A stretch of 64,000 nucleotides of DNA from Bacteroidia bacterium (GTDB lineage: Bacteria; Bacteroidota; Bacteroidia; Flavobacteriales; Flavobacteriaceae): assembly GCA_030425285.1 (NCBI GenBank), contig JAUIAY010000005.1:107447-171446 (forward strand), read 5' to 3'. Shown here in pieces: positions 1 to 10,598 of the stretch (within the stretch, counting starts at the first letter, position 1; every line of letters begins with the position of its first letter). A program made the position numbers and the translations under genes. The notes under the pieces are model-generated. The model made no database searches and had not been told where the DNA came from. It saw only the letters and a list, made by a program, of their open reading frames with translations.

Positions 1-884
1 CTAGTTTGTAAATGCTCTTTTTCGGCATCACTTAAGTCAATTTCAACTACTTTTTCAATACCGTTTCTTCCTAAGATGACTGGTGCACCAATACAAATAT
101 CATTTAAACCATACTCTCCTTCCAACAAAGTTGAACATGGGAATAATTTCTTTTGATCACATGCGATAGCTTGAACCAAGCCACTAACTGCTGCTCCTGG
201 CGCATACCAAGCTGATGTTCCCAATAATTTAGTTAAGGTGGCACCACCAACTTTAGTATCTTCCTTTACTTGATTTAATCTATCTTCAGATAAGAATTCA
301 GAAACCAAAACACTGTTTCTAGTCGCCAAACGTGTTAACGGTACCATACCTACATCACTATGACCACCAATTACCATGCCATCTACATCGCTAATAGGCG
401 CACCTAATGCTTCAGCTAAACGGTATTTAAAGCGGGCTGAATCTAAAGCACCGCCCATTCCAATGATTCTATGCTTTGGCAAATTGGTTGTTTTATGAAC
501 CAAATAAGTCATAGTATCCATTGGGTTACTTACTACAATAATGATTGTATTTGGAGAGTGTTCAATCAAGCTTGAAGAAACCGATTTTACAATTCCAGCG
601 TTAATACCAATCAACTCCTCACGAGTCATCCCTGGCTTTCTTGGAATACCTGAAGTAATCACACAAATATCACTATTAGCAGTTGCTGAATAGTCATTAG
701 TAATTCCCGTGATTTTTGTATCGAAACCATTTAAAGACGCTGTTTGCATCAAATCCATTGCTTTACCTTCAGCAAAGCCTTCCTTAATGTCTAATAAAAC
801 TACTTCGCTAGCAAAATTCTTAATGGCAATATATTCGGCACAACTAGCACCTACTGCTCCTGCTCCAACTACTGTTACTTTCAT
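1..884 (-). CDS. mdh: malate dehydrogenase, 3' end cut by window edge
   Basis: NAD-dependent malate dehydrogenase of the citric acid cycle, oxidising malate to oxaloacetate in the cytoplasm. The translation opens MKVTVVGAGAVGAS with the Rossmann glycine loop at residues 7-12 and an Asp near residue 32 that selects NAD over NADP. Substrate arginines lie in PRKPGMTREE (about 81-90) and the catalytic His in IGGHSDVG (about 175). This is the lactate-dehydrogenase-like (bacterial/Chlorobi type) family of about 308 residues; 294 codons are visible, so roughly the last 14 residues are outside the window. The start is followed upstream by a good -7 box at 921-928. It is transcribed in the same direction as gyrB and the gene between them. 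Confidence 0.95.
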   Translation of the reverse strand, partial: MKVTVVGAGAVGASCAEYIAIKNFASEVVLLDIKEGFAEGKAMDLMQTASLNGFDTKITGITNDYSATANSDICVITSGIPRKPGMTREELIGINAGIVKSVSSSLIEHSPNTIIIVVSNPMDTMTYLVHKTTNLPKHRIIGMGGALDSARFKYRLAEALGAPISDVDGMVIGGHSDVGMVPLTRLATRNSVLVSEFLSEDRLNQVKEDTKVGGATLTKLLGTSAWYAPGAAVSGLVQAIACDQKKLFPCSTLLEGEYGLNDICIGAPVILGRNGIEKVVEIDLSDAEKEHLQT

Positions 885-920
885 GATAATTTATAATGTT
901 TTTATTGTTTTTATTTTTTG

Positions 921-928
921 CAAATGTA
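921..928 (-). promoter_or_regulatory. putative -7 box of mdh promoter
   Basis: On the minus strand the sequence reads TACATTTG, a perfect match to the Bacteroidota -7 consensus TAnnTTTG, 36 bases before the mdh start codon. No TTG is present at the usual 17-23 base distance, so only half of the promoter is supported. Confidence 0.45.
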
Positions 929-959
929 TGAATTTGAATATGATTAGAAGGTTGAAACC

Positions 960-3921
<2,962 letters not shown>

Positions 3922-3924
3922 TTA

Positions 3925-3932
3925 CAAATATA
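3925..3932 (-). promoter_or_regulatory. putative -7 box of gyrB promoter
   Basis: The minus strand reads TATATTTG, a perfect TAnnTTTG. The predicted transcript would begin near 3918, immediately before the hairpin at 3915-3888. No TTG is seen 17-23 bases upstream. The rest of the 3853-4140 gap holds no ORF that I can support; an 11-base direct repeat GCTTAAATCGT occurs at 4011 and 4091. Confidence 0.45.
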
Positions 3933-4140
3933 CGAATAAATAAAGCTTATAGAAAGGCTTTTAGTAAGTTTGACTGTTTTTTATTAACATTTGTTAATTA
4001 ATCAAAAATTGCTTAAATCGTCTAAAAAGCACCTTAAACTTGATTTTGGAATATTTTAACCAAACTTCAAAAGCTGAAATTTCAAAAAAGGCTTAAATCG
4101 TTTCTTTTTGATTATTATTTTCTCAAAATAAAGACAAAAA

Positions 4141-5175
4141 CTACATCAAAATTCCATTTTTAGACTCAATACTTGGTGGCAAATCTGTTTCACCCAACAT
4201 CTCCCTCAAGTCAATCTCTATAACGCGACATAGGGAAAGCATGGGAATGTCATTTGCCATACTAGAAAACGGATTTTCAGAATAGTCACCAACCAATTCC
4301 ATAGCCACATACACCCAACCTATCAACACAACTACAGGAACAGCCAACCACAATCCTAAACTACTAGCATTCATCATTTCAGGAATAAGGCTAAAGGGCA
4401 ATAACACTATAAAAATTCCAATAAAATACCGACTCATATTAGAATATTGCCTTGGTAATGGAAATTTTTTAATACGCTCATTTTTGCCTTGAAGTTCATA
4501 AAAAGTTCGTAGAATGTTTTCCATCTCAACATGGCGAAAATCATCTATCAAACCCTCTTCTCGCAATGCGCGTAAATCTCTTGACTGCTCGTTAACAATT
4601 TGAGTAGCCGTGTTTACTGCATTAATTAAACGGTCATGTTCTTCAGGCTGTAAAAACGAATGCAAACTACTTCTAGTTTCATCATCATCTATTAAACCAA
4701 CTCCAAATTGTTGTTGGAGTTTTTCTGCTACTTTTTTGTAATGCCCAGTCTGATTGATATGCTCCCATGTGGTAGGAATCAACAATTGACTTCGATGCGC
4801 ATATAACCAAGCTATATGCCTATATATTAAACGCCTTTTTATGTCATGTATTTCTTTGTCAGATTTTCTTGTTTCGACAAATTGATTGGTTATATAGCCA
4901 TCTACCATCATACCCCAAGTACGACTATCATTCACAATACCTCCCCAAATTTTTCTAGCTTCCCATAAGCGGTCATAGGACTGATTATTTTTAAACCCTA
5001 CATAAAAGGCTACAGCTGTACCTATTACAGACACAGGAATCCAAGGGATTTTAAAATTTATAATGTTGAAATAATAAAATAACGCAATTCCCCCCATTAA
5101 AGGCACAAGCCACAGGAAGTGTCTTCCCGTAAAACCCATCATCCTTCTGAAGCTTATATTTTTAGTAACAATCAT
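4141..5175 (-). CDS. bestrophin-family anion channel protein
   Basis: A 344-residue member of the bestrophin / UPF0187 family (RFP-TM), predicted to form a pentameric channel in the inner membrane; bacterial homologues conduct anions or, in some cases, cations. Visible signs are the N-terminal hydrophobic helices (about residues 18-65), the family signature SVIGTAVAFYVGFKNNQSYDRLWEARKIWGGIVNDSRTW split over residues 50-88, two further membrane helices near 248-295, and ENPFSSMANDIPM (about 303-315), the bestrophin C-terminal Asn-Asp-Pro-like stretch. It resembles the second copy at 11870-12928. Its own transcription unit: flanked by gaps of about 110 and 290 bases. Confidence 0.88.
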   Translation of the reverse strand: MIVTKNISFRRMMGFTGRHFLWLVPLMGGIALFYYFNIINFKIPWIPVSVIGTAVAFYVGFKNNQSYDRLWEARKIWGGIVNDSRTWGMMVDGYITNQFVETRKSDKEIHDIKRRLIYRHIAWLYAHRSQLLIPTTWEHINQTGHYKKVAEKLQQQFGVGLIDDDETRSSLHSFLQPEEHDRLINAVNTATQIVNEQSRDLRALREEGLIDDFRHVEMENILRTFYELQGKNERIKKFPLPRQYSNMSRYFIGIFIVLLPFSLIPEMMNASSLGLWLAVPVVVLIGWVYVAMELVGDYSENPFSSMANDIPMLSLCRVIEIDLREMLGETDLPPSIESKNGILM

Positions 5176-5282
5176 AATTCAGTTATTATTTTAAACATTT
5201 TTTATACTTAAAGTACAACTCTAATTTATGATATTTTTTACAAACGTTTTAGAAGATTTTTAATGTGGATTTGGCTGATAAA

Positions 5283-5663
5283 TTATATTTTGCTTCGAAC
5301 AAAAGACAAATCATTCCATTTCCAAATTAGAAATGTTACCAGTAAATAAAAGCCATTGAATAAAATCAACATAGTAATAAAAGGAGTCCACGTATCAAAC
5401 ATAACCGTATTGGGAATAAAAAAGATACTCTCACCTGAATTATCACTACTTATTAAATGCCGTGTAGCCCAATTATTACCCAAGTGAAGACCAATAGGAA
5501 AGTATAGCGTTTTAGATTTTAACAATCCTGTAGCAAATAGCAAATGTCCCACAGGTATTGAAACACCCAACATAATAATCATACCCATGTTACTCAACAC
5601 ACCTTCATCTAAAGCATGAATAAGCATAAATAAGATAGAAAAAATCACGTTTGCTATGACCAC
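5283..5663 (-). pseudogene. CPBP intramembrane protease, C-terminal half (frameshifted)
   Basis: The second part of a CPBP (Abi / type II CAAX prenyl endopeptidase-like) membrane protease whose first part ends at 5654. This frame carries the later conserved motifs, with His in MLIHALDEGV and HLGNNWA, plus membrane helices. The apparent start is a GTG inside the coding region, overlapping the first half by 10 bases, so it is probably not a true start. Adding one base to the T6 run at 5681-5686 (A6 in the gene) joins the halves as FKKTIEVSSVVIANV, giving one protein of about 272 residues. It is either a real null allele, a sequencing or assembly error in the homopolymer, or a phase-variable switch. 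Confidence 0.8.
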
Positions 5664-6100
5664 ACTAGAAACTTCAATCGTTTTTTAAACAAGTAACCTC
5701 TAAATAACAATTCTTCAGTGGCAACTTGTGGTAAAATAAAGTAGAACGCATATAATATTGTGGAATAATCAATTGAAACCGATAATTCAAAGGTTTCACC
5801 AACCAATAAAGTTCTTAAACATTTAGCTCCAAAAAAGGCAAAAGCCCCAATTAAAATACCTAGCGGTAGAAACAATAAATTCCTTAAGTTAAAATTTAAC
5901 CCAATAGTTTTTAGTGTTTTCCCTTCTCCTTTATACATAAACCAAGTAGCTACAAACAAGAGGATTGGTGCCGCATAAGGAAAATACTGTTTAACTACGC
6001 CTTTGTTAAAAATAGTGCTTAATCCCAATGCAACGGCAAATAGTAAGATTGCTAAAACAATACTCAATACATTGGGATATTGTGCAAACAGTCGTTTCAT
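5654..6100 (-). pseudogene. CPBP intramembrane protease, N-terminal half (frameshifted)
   Basis: First 148 codons of a CPBP-family membrane protease. It has four hydrophobic helices and the diagnostic first catalytic motif EELLFRGYLF (about residues 128-137), then leaves the frame after FKK to end in a short foreign tail RLKFLVWS. The two catalytic histidines are in the other frame (5283-5663). The start ATG overlaps the stop of the upstream CPBP gene in an ATGA arrangement, so it belongs to the regulator-protease operon 7403-5283. As it stands the product lacks the metal-binding or catalytic His residues and should be inactive. Confidence 0.82.
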
Positions 6101-6810
6101 AATTGACTACTTTTGGATTTTAATATAGTCTTTGATTTAATTAAATAATTCACACATACTAGTGTTATGATAGATGGCAATAACCCTTTAGACAGATTAA
6201 AGAAAATCCAATCCCAATCCTGTAAAGAGGTTTTTGACAACTCTATAAAAACCAATTCTCCATATGGATAGGATTCATAAAAGAACGTCATTAAAAAATT
6301 GTACCCCAAATGAAACCCTAAACCTAACATTATTGACTTGGTTTTATAAAATGTATAGGCCCAAACATAACCTGTAAAACCTGTTACCAAAATCACATAA
6401 ACTATAGGAATTATTCCTTCTCCCATCATACCATACGAGAATACATGATAAACACCAAAACACAATGCTGATAGCAGAATAGCCTTTTTTGACCCAATTC
6501 TTTGAATCAATACATACAATATTGCTCCTCGAAAGACCAAATCTTCGGTTAAAGCTGATCTGATATGATAAACGAAAGATTGAAAGATTAAACTGTAATC
6601 AATAGTCTCCTTTTGTTTCCACTCTACATTTAAAATATATGTTTCAGCAGCAACCATCAAGAGGCACAGAAGCACCATAAAGATCAGTCCAATAAAAAAT
6701 TGAAGTATTCTATTTGGATAAGGAATGAGACCTAAAACATCGATATTTTTTTTCTCAATAAAGCGTAGAAGCGCCCATGAGATTACTATTATTATTAATA
6801 ATCCTAACAT
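6097..6810 (-). CDS. CPBP family intramembrane metalloprotease
   Basis: Intact 237-residue CPBP membrane protease (Abi family). Hydrophobic helices run through the length. Motif 1 reads EDLVFRGAILY near residue 89 (Asp in place of the second Glu of the usual EExxxR), motif 2 FGVYHVFSYG and motif 3 GFHLGYNF carry the two histidines. Family members cleave prenylated or unmodified substrates within the membrane, and some are linked to bacteriocin immunity; no substrate can be named here. It lies 23 bases after the XRE regulator gene and overlaps the next CPBP gene by 4 bases, so the three are probably one operon. Confidence 0.85.
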   Translation of the reverse strand: MLGLLIIIVISWALLRFIEKKNIDVLGLIPYPNRILQFFIGLIFMVLLCLLMVAAETYILNVEWKQKETIDYSLIFQSFVYHIRSALTEDLVFRGAILYVLIQRIGSKKAILLSALCFGVYHVFSYGMMGEGIIPIVYVILVTGFTGYVWAYTFYKTKSIMLGLGFHLGYNFLMTFFYESYPYGELVFIELSKTSLQDWDWIFFNLSKGLLPSIITLVCVNYLIKSKTILKSKSSQL

Positions 6811-6833
6811 TTGAAATACGTTTTAAATTAAAG

Positions 6834-7403
6834 TTACACCTCTTTTGGTTTCAAAAAAGGAATTGAAAAGGGATACTTAAAAGTTCCTGTTTGCAGTGAT
6901 CTTGAGATATTATATATCGTGGTGATGATACCAAAAAGCACAATCGTTCCAGAAATAAAAAAATTATAACCTGGAATAATAAAAAATGAAAGTAATGACA
7001 ATATGAACAGCAAGGTAATTGTCCCATGAAAGTTTACAACAGCTCTACCATGCGCATCATACACCTTACTATCTTCAGCTTTATGAATCCAAAGAAACAG
7101 CGGAAACAAAATACTTCCAAAGGGAATGATTAATCCTAAAAAAGGAGAACCATGAAGTAACAACATCCATTTGCGTTGTATGACTTCCTCTTTGGGATCT
7201 TCAAGAATTAACAATTCGTCAATCTCTATTTCAAGGCCAGCTGCCAATAATTTTACCGTTTGAAGATGCGGCTGTACATCACCTTTTTCTATACGTTGAA
7301 TGGTTCTAACCGTAACAGTAGTTTTATCAGAAAGTTGCTCTTGCGTATATCCTTTTAGCTTTCGCTGATAGGTTAAGTTTTCGCTTAAAGAATTTTTATT
7401 CAT
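6834..7403 (-). CDS. XRE-type regulator with DUF4870-like membrane domain
   Basis: A 189-residue protein made of an N-terminal helix-turn-helix (about residues 8-62: YQRKLKGYTQEQLSDKTTV and RTIQRIEKGDVQP are typical XRE helices) and a C-terminal membrane part with three hydrophobic helices (about 84-103, 127-145, 148-165) and the YDAHGRAVVNFH signature resembling DUF4870. This would be a membrane-tethered DNA-binding protein. It heads an operon with two CPBP membrane proteases, which suggests that one of them may release or degrade the regulator; that is inference. A TAGATTTG -7 box lies at 7423-7430 and a 14-base perfect palindrome at 7455-7468. Confidence 0.85.
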   Translation of the reverse strand: MNKNSLSENLTYQRKLKGYTQEQLSDKTTVTVRTIQRIEKGDVQPHLQTVKLLAAGLEIEIDELLILEDPKEEVIQRKWMLLLHGSPFLGLIIPFGSILFPLFLWIHKAEDSKVYDAHGRAVVNFHGTITLLFILSLLSFFIIPGYNFFISGTIVLFGIITTIYNISRSLQTGTFKYPFSIPFLKPKEV

Positions 7404-7422
7404 TTTGATTATTTTTCTGATA

Positions 7423-7430
7423 CAAATCTA
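7423..7430 (-). promoter_or_regulatory. putative -7 box for the XRE / CPBP operon
   Basis: The minus strand reads TAGATTTG, matching TAnnTTTG, 19 bases before the start of the regulator gene. No TTG at the expected distance. Confidence 0.4.
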
Positions 7431-7454
7431 CTTCAGGTAATTGGATTTTAACAC

Positions 7455-7468
7455 GACATTTAAATGTC
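7455..7468. promoter_or_regulatory. 14-bp perfect palindrome, candidate operator
   Basis: GACATTTAAATGTC is a perfect palindrome 24 bases upstream of the -7 box of the XRE regulator, in the -33 to -45 zone. Two further TGTCATTT copies follow at about 7476 and 7527. This is a plausible binding site for the regulator encoded downstream, though no experiment is implied. Confidence 0.4.
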
Positions 7469-7624
7469 ACCTAGCTGTCATTTGCAAGTATCATAATGGT
7501 TTATAAAGCACAAGCATCCTTCTTCTGTCATTTCTGTTGTTAAAATGAATATATCTAAAGGTTTTATTTTCCTTGTGAAATGATTAACGAATATGTTAAA
7601 AAAATTTAATTATATTTTTCTAGA

Positions 7625-8380
7625 TTAATTTAGGTATTCATCAATCGCATCTATTAATTGCTGATTGATTTCAAGCAGATAGTCAAGTTTTACTACAAGA
7701 CTTGGATTTGCCAATTCGTTTCTCCTTAATATACCCTCAAGAGCCTTTTGTCCATTTGATTCATTAGATATTATTTTTGGTATTTCACCTTTAAACTTGG
7801 ATAGATCAATTTCATTAATCAATGAAGTAAAGGTTTCTCTATTATCCACTATAAATCCTTGGGTCCATAAAATAAATTCTGCATTTTCACTAAACGTATT
7901 TAGGCGGTTTTCCTCTTGTTTCATTTCTGCTATTTTATTAACATAGTGTAGTTCTAATTTATTTATTATGGCTTCATTTTTACCTGAATAGTATTTTGTT
8001 ATAGACGTTTCACTTCTTTCAATGGTTGTAATAAAATAGCGTTCTATAAAAATTAGGTAAATAATTTTTGTAAACGAAACAACATCAACATTTTGAATAC
8101 CTTTATTTAACACATACGTGCTTTTTTCTGCTTTATCTTGTCTAATTTTTCTTATTTCAATTAAACGCGCCCTATCTTCTTTGAGATTATCAAGTTTTTG
8201 GTTTAGATAAGTATTAATTTCCTTTTGTAACTTTCTTGACTCATTCCAATTGTTGATTTGGAGTGCAATGAGAATACCAATAACAACAAGGAAAATCTCA
8301 CCAACAGCGTATTTGAAATATTTGGATGTCTTATTTTCCATAACTAGATTTTGACGAATTTTTCGGAAGAATTTAATCAT
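7625..8380 (-). CDS. DUF6090 family protein (copy 2 of tandem pair)
   Basis: A 251-residue protein of the Bacteroidota family DUF6090. It begins MIKFFRKIRQNL, followed by a single membrane helix YAVGEIFLVVIGILIALQI (about residues 25-43) and NNWNE, the family signature, then a long helical soluble domain. The single helix with basic residues before it suggests an inner-membrane anchor with the rest on the periplasmic side. Function unknown. The start overlaps the preceding DUF6090 gene by 8 bases. Its N-terminal 45 residues nearly match that neighbour, while the rest diverges strongly. Confidence 0.85.
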   Translation of the reverse strand: MIKFFRKIRQNLVMENKTSKYFKYAVGEIFLVVIGILIALQINNWNESRKLQKEINTYLNQKLDNLKEDRARLIEIRKIRQDKAEKSTYVLNKGIQNVDVVSFTKIIYLIFIERYFITTIERSETSITKYYSGKNEAIINKLELHYVNKIAEMKQEENRLNTFSENAEFILWTQGFIVDNRETFTSLINEIDLSKFKGEIPKIISNESNGQKALEGILRRNELANPSLVVKLDYLLEINQQLIDAIDEYLN

Positions 8381-9128
8381 TTGTTTTCTTTAGTTCGATT
8401 TCGTTATTAAACCTAATTAGCATAGCTACAGCCCTATTGAGGTCTGCCTCAAAAACAGCTTTTATACTATTTAAAGCACCTATTCTAAATCGTACAGCAT
8501 TTCGAAAAAATACATTATCACCATATTTAATAGGTGGTAAACGCTGAATATCTTCATTTAAAAAAGTCTCTTTTGGCGCAAAAAACGAAAGGTCATCAAA
8601 CTCAAAAAATTTTGGTGCCAAAATGCCTCTATTATAGCTCTGAAATCCCTCAACCCAATTTTGGTTTACATTTTCAAATGTTTTATAATATGCTTGTAAA
8701 GAATCTAAAAGGGTTCTATTCTTTATTAAACCCAGTTTACCTGTAGACTTTAAATTTTCCCAAGTAGTCGTTTCCAAATTCGTACCAACCAAACCCAATA
8801 AAGGTTCAGTCAATTCAATTGAAAAATTATACAAAGTTTCATCTTTCATTTCCTGCTCAATAACTTTTAAATCATCTAAAAGCGACTGAATTCTTAATAT
8901 GCTGTTTTTTAAGTTTGTGGTATCTGTTTTAAGATTTTCTTGTAATTTTTCTAAAACAAAATATTCCTCTTTAGAGTCTTTATGATTTTGATTCCATGTG
9001 TTAATTTGTAAGGCAATCAATATTCCAATTACCACAAGAATTATTTCACCAATGGCGTATTTGAAATATTTGGATGTCTTATTTTCCATGAGTAAGTTTT
9101 GACGGATACCTCTGAAGAACTTAATCAT
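8373..9128 (-). CDS. DUF6090 family protein (copy 1 of tandem pair)
   Basis: 251 residues with the same architecture as its downstream neighbour: MIKFFRGIRQNL, membrane helix YAIGEIILVVIGILIALQI, NTWNQ, then a mainly helical soluble domain. The conserved N-terminus and divergent C-terminus suggest the helix is the common element and the soluble part recognises something different in each copy; that is inference. First gene of a two-gene unit, with the second gene starting inside its last codons. Confidence 0.85.
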   Translation of the reverse strand: MIKFFRGIRQNLLMENKTSKYFKYAIGEIILVVIGILIALQINTWNQNHKDSKEEYFVLEKLQENLKTDTTNLKNSILRIQSLLDDLKVIEQEMKDETLYNFSIELTEPLLGLVGTNLETTTWENLKSTGKLGLIKNRTLLDSLQAYYKTFENVNQNWVEGFQSYNRGILAPKFFEFDDLSFFAPKETFLNEDIQRLPPIKYGDNVFFRNAVRFRIGALNSIKAVFEADLNRAVAMLIRFNNEIELKKTND

Positions 9129-9172
9129 TTAATTTAGTTGGTTAATGTCTAAAGATAAGTAATTTATATAAT

Positions 9173-9199
9173 AAAAAAAGTCAGCTTTTAACCGGCTTT
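9173..9199 (-). terminator. intrinsic terminator after the 11.8-9.3 kb operon
   Basis: On the minus strand AAAGCCGGTT, loop, and GCTGACTTT form an imperfect stem (one mismatch, two G-U) followed by seven T. It lies about 70 bases after the stop at 9267 and before the DUF6090 pair. Confidence 0.5.
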
Positions 9200-9266
9200 C
9201 AATCTTAAAAACCATCAAACCTTTTTGTCACAGCTATTTTCTTAATTTATCATTTTGCCCTGCCAA

Positions 9267-9569
9267 TCAATCCATCTTAAGTTTTTGTAGCATTTCGTTG
9301 GTAATGGTTTCGGTATAAATACCATAACCGTTTACCAACTGTCCTTTTAAACCATACTTTTCTGATGAAATGGCATATAGTATACTATTATCTCCTGGAT
9401 CGCTCATGCCTTCAAAACGGAAATACTCGTCTATTTCAAACTCATTATGAAATACTGTATACTCACCATTTCTACACTCAATACAGTTTTGCTTAAGGTT
9501 AAAGTCTTCAACATAGCCTTCTTCGCGTAGCGCGTTCATAGCTTGACTTAAGGTTTCAAAATCTCTCAT
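9267..9569 (-). CDS. small conserved Bacteroidota protein (often misnamed PRPP synthetase)
   Basis: 100 residues with the pattern FETLSQAMNALREEGYVEDFNLKQ, then ECRNGEY, FEIDEYFRFEGMSDPGDNSILYAISS and GLKGQLVNGYGIY. I recognise this as a small conserved Bacteroidota protein that databases often label phosphoribosylpyrophosphate synthetase; it has no PRPP-binding motif and is far too short for that enzyme. No signal peptide or membrane segment. It is the last gene of the operon that includes TMEM175, OsmC, pirin and GNAT genes, 11 bases behind the channel gene. Function unknown. Confidence 0.75.
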   Translation of the reverse strand: MRDFETLSQAMNALREEGYVEDFNLKQNCIECRNGEYTVFHNEFEIDEYFRFEGMSDPGDNSILYAISSEKYGLKGQLVNGYGIYTETITNEMLQKLKMD

Positions 9570-9580
9570 AGTTTCATGTT

Positions 9581-10177
9581 TTAATATTGTTCATCCAACT
9601 CATCCATAAGTTCTTCTAGCTTTCTCTCTGGCATTAACCAAATAATAGCTACAATTACATAGCATAACACAGAGAACCATGTATTTACATAAGCTAATGG
9701 TAATGCTAACAGATATAGACCTACAGAAACAAAGTCTTTTAGTTTTGATTTGCTTAATTGCTTTAACGCATAGTTGTCGTCATGGTGTTTTTTTAAAGTG
9801 TTTTCTAAAATAAAATATGCCATAGCACACATAAATAACACAAAACCATAGGTAGCAATTGGTAAAGGCTCAACATAATGCTGATGTTCACCAATCCAAC
9901 TTGTAGTAAATGGTATAAGTGACAACCAAAATAGCAAGTGCAAATTTGCCCAAAGAATTTTACCATTTACCTTTTTGGTAACCTGCATTAAGTGATGATG
10001 ATTATTCCAGTAAATACCTAAATAAATAAAACTCAATAGATAACTAATAAACACTGGAGCAACAGATAGCAATCCTTCATAAGAGGTGTCTTCTGGGGCT
10101 TTCATTTCTAGTACCATAATGGTTATAACAATGGCTAAAACACCATCACTAAAGGCTTCGAGTCGTCCTGTTTTCAT
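9581..10177 (-). CDS. TMEM175-family potassium channel-like protein
   Basis: A 198-residue membrane protein of the TMEM175 (DUF1211) family. The signature RLEAFSDGVLAIVITIMVLE at residues 4-23 is the conserved first helix with the FSD motif that, in studied homologues, lines the pore of a K+ channel. Five or six membrane helices follow, with a His-rich stretch NNHHHLM after helix 2, as usual in the family. The single six-helix unit is the usual bacterial form, expected to assemble as a tetramer. It starts within the last codon of osmC (ATGA overlap), so the two are co-translated. Confidence 0.88.
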   Translation of the reverse strand: MKTGRLEAFSDGVLAIVITIMVLEMKAPEDTSYEGLLSVAPVFISYLLSFIYLGIYWNNHHHLMQVTKKVNGKILWANLHLLFWLSLIPFTTSWIGEHQHYVEPLPIATYGFVLFMCAMAYFILENTLKKHHDDNYALKQLSKSKLKDFVSVGLYLLALPLAYVNTWFSVLCYVIVAIIWLMPERKLEELMDELDEQY

Positions 10178-10569
10178 GATTTTAATGTTGATTCTACTTT
10201 AATTTCACCAGTAATCATTTTTTCAATAGGACATTTTGAACCCATTTGTAAAAGCTTTTGACGTTGTTCATCATCAAGGTTACCAATGAGTTCAATCTCC
10301 TTTTTAAAGGTTACCGTTTGTGTAGTTATATTGCGTTTAAAACCAACATTAACAATTACTTGTTGTAAATCCCATTCCTTTCTATTGGCATACATCCTGA
10401 TAGTCATAGCAGAACATGCAGCTAATGACGACTCTAACAACTCGGTTGGTGTTAAGCCTAAATTTTGCCCGCCAACGGATTCTGGCTCATCGGCAGTTAT
10501 AATATGATTTTTAGCTTGAATTTCGGTTTTATAAAGTTGTGTGCCAATCGTTGCTGATACGGTTTTCAT
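10174..10569 (-). CDS. OsmC family protein (peroxide-reducing type)
   Basis: 131 residues of the OsmC/Ohr superfamily. The family's two redox cysteines are visible, in LAACSAMTIRMYA (about residue 52) and in SKCPIEKMI (about 115), together with the GLTPTELLESSLAAC helix. Such proteins reduce organic or fatty-acid hydroperoxides with lipoylated or thiol partners in the cytoplasm. The MYANRKEWDLQQV segment is typical of the OsmC/YhfA branch rather than Ohr. It lies 29 bases after the pirin gene and overlaps the TMEM175 gene by 4 bases, consistent with a stress-related operon. Confidence 0.88.
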   Translation of the reverse strand: MKTVSATIGTQLYKTEIQAKNHIITADEPESVGGQNLGLTPTELLESSLAACSAMTIRMYANRKEWDLQQVIVNVGFKRNITTQTVTFKKEIELIGNLDDEQRQKLLQMGSKCPIEKMITGEIKVESTLKS

Positions 10570-10598
10570 ATAAAATATTGGTTGTTAAAAGTTAAGGT

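Noticed and set aside
4011..4101. Direct repeat GCTTAAATCGT twice, 80 bases apart
   Set aside because: Too short and in AT-rich intergenic DNA; no regulator or target gene can be tied to it.
5680..5690. Programmed -1 frameshift in the CPBP gene
   Set aside because: The zero-frame codons around the A6 tract do not form an X-XXY-YYZ slippery heptamer and no downstream stimulatory stem is obvious; a plain indel is simpler.
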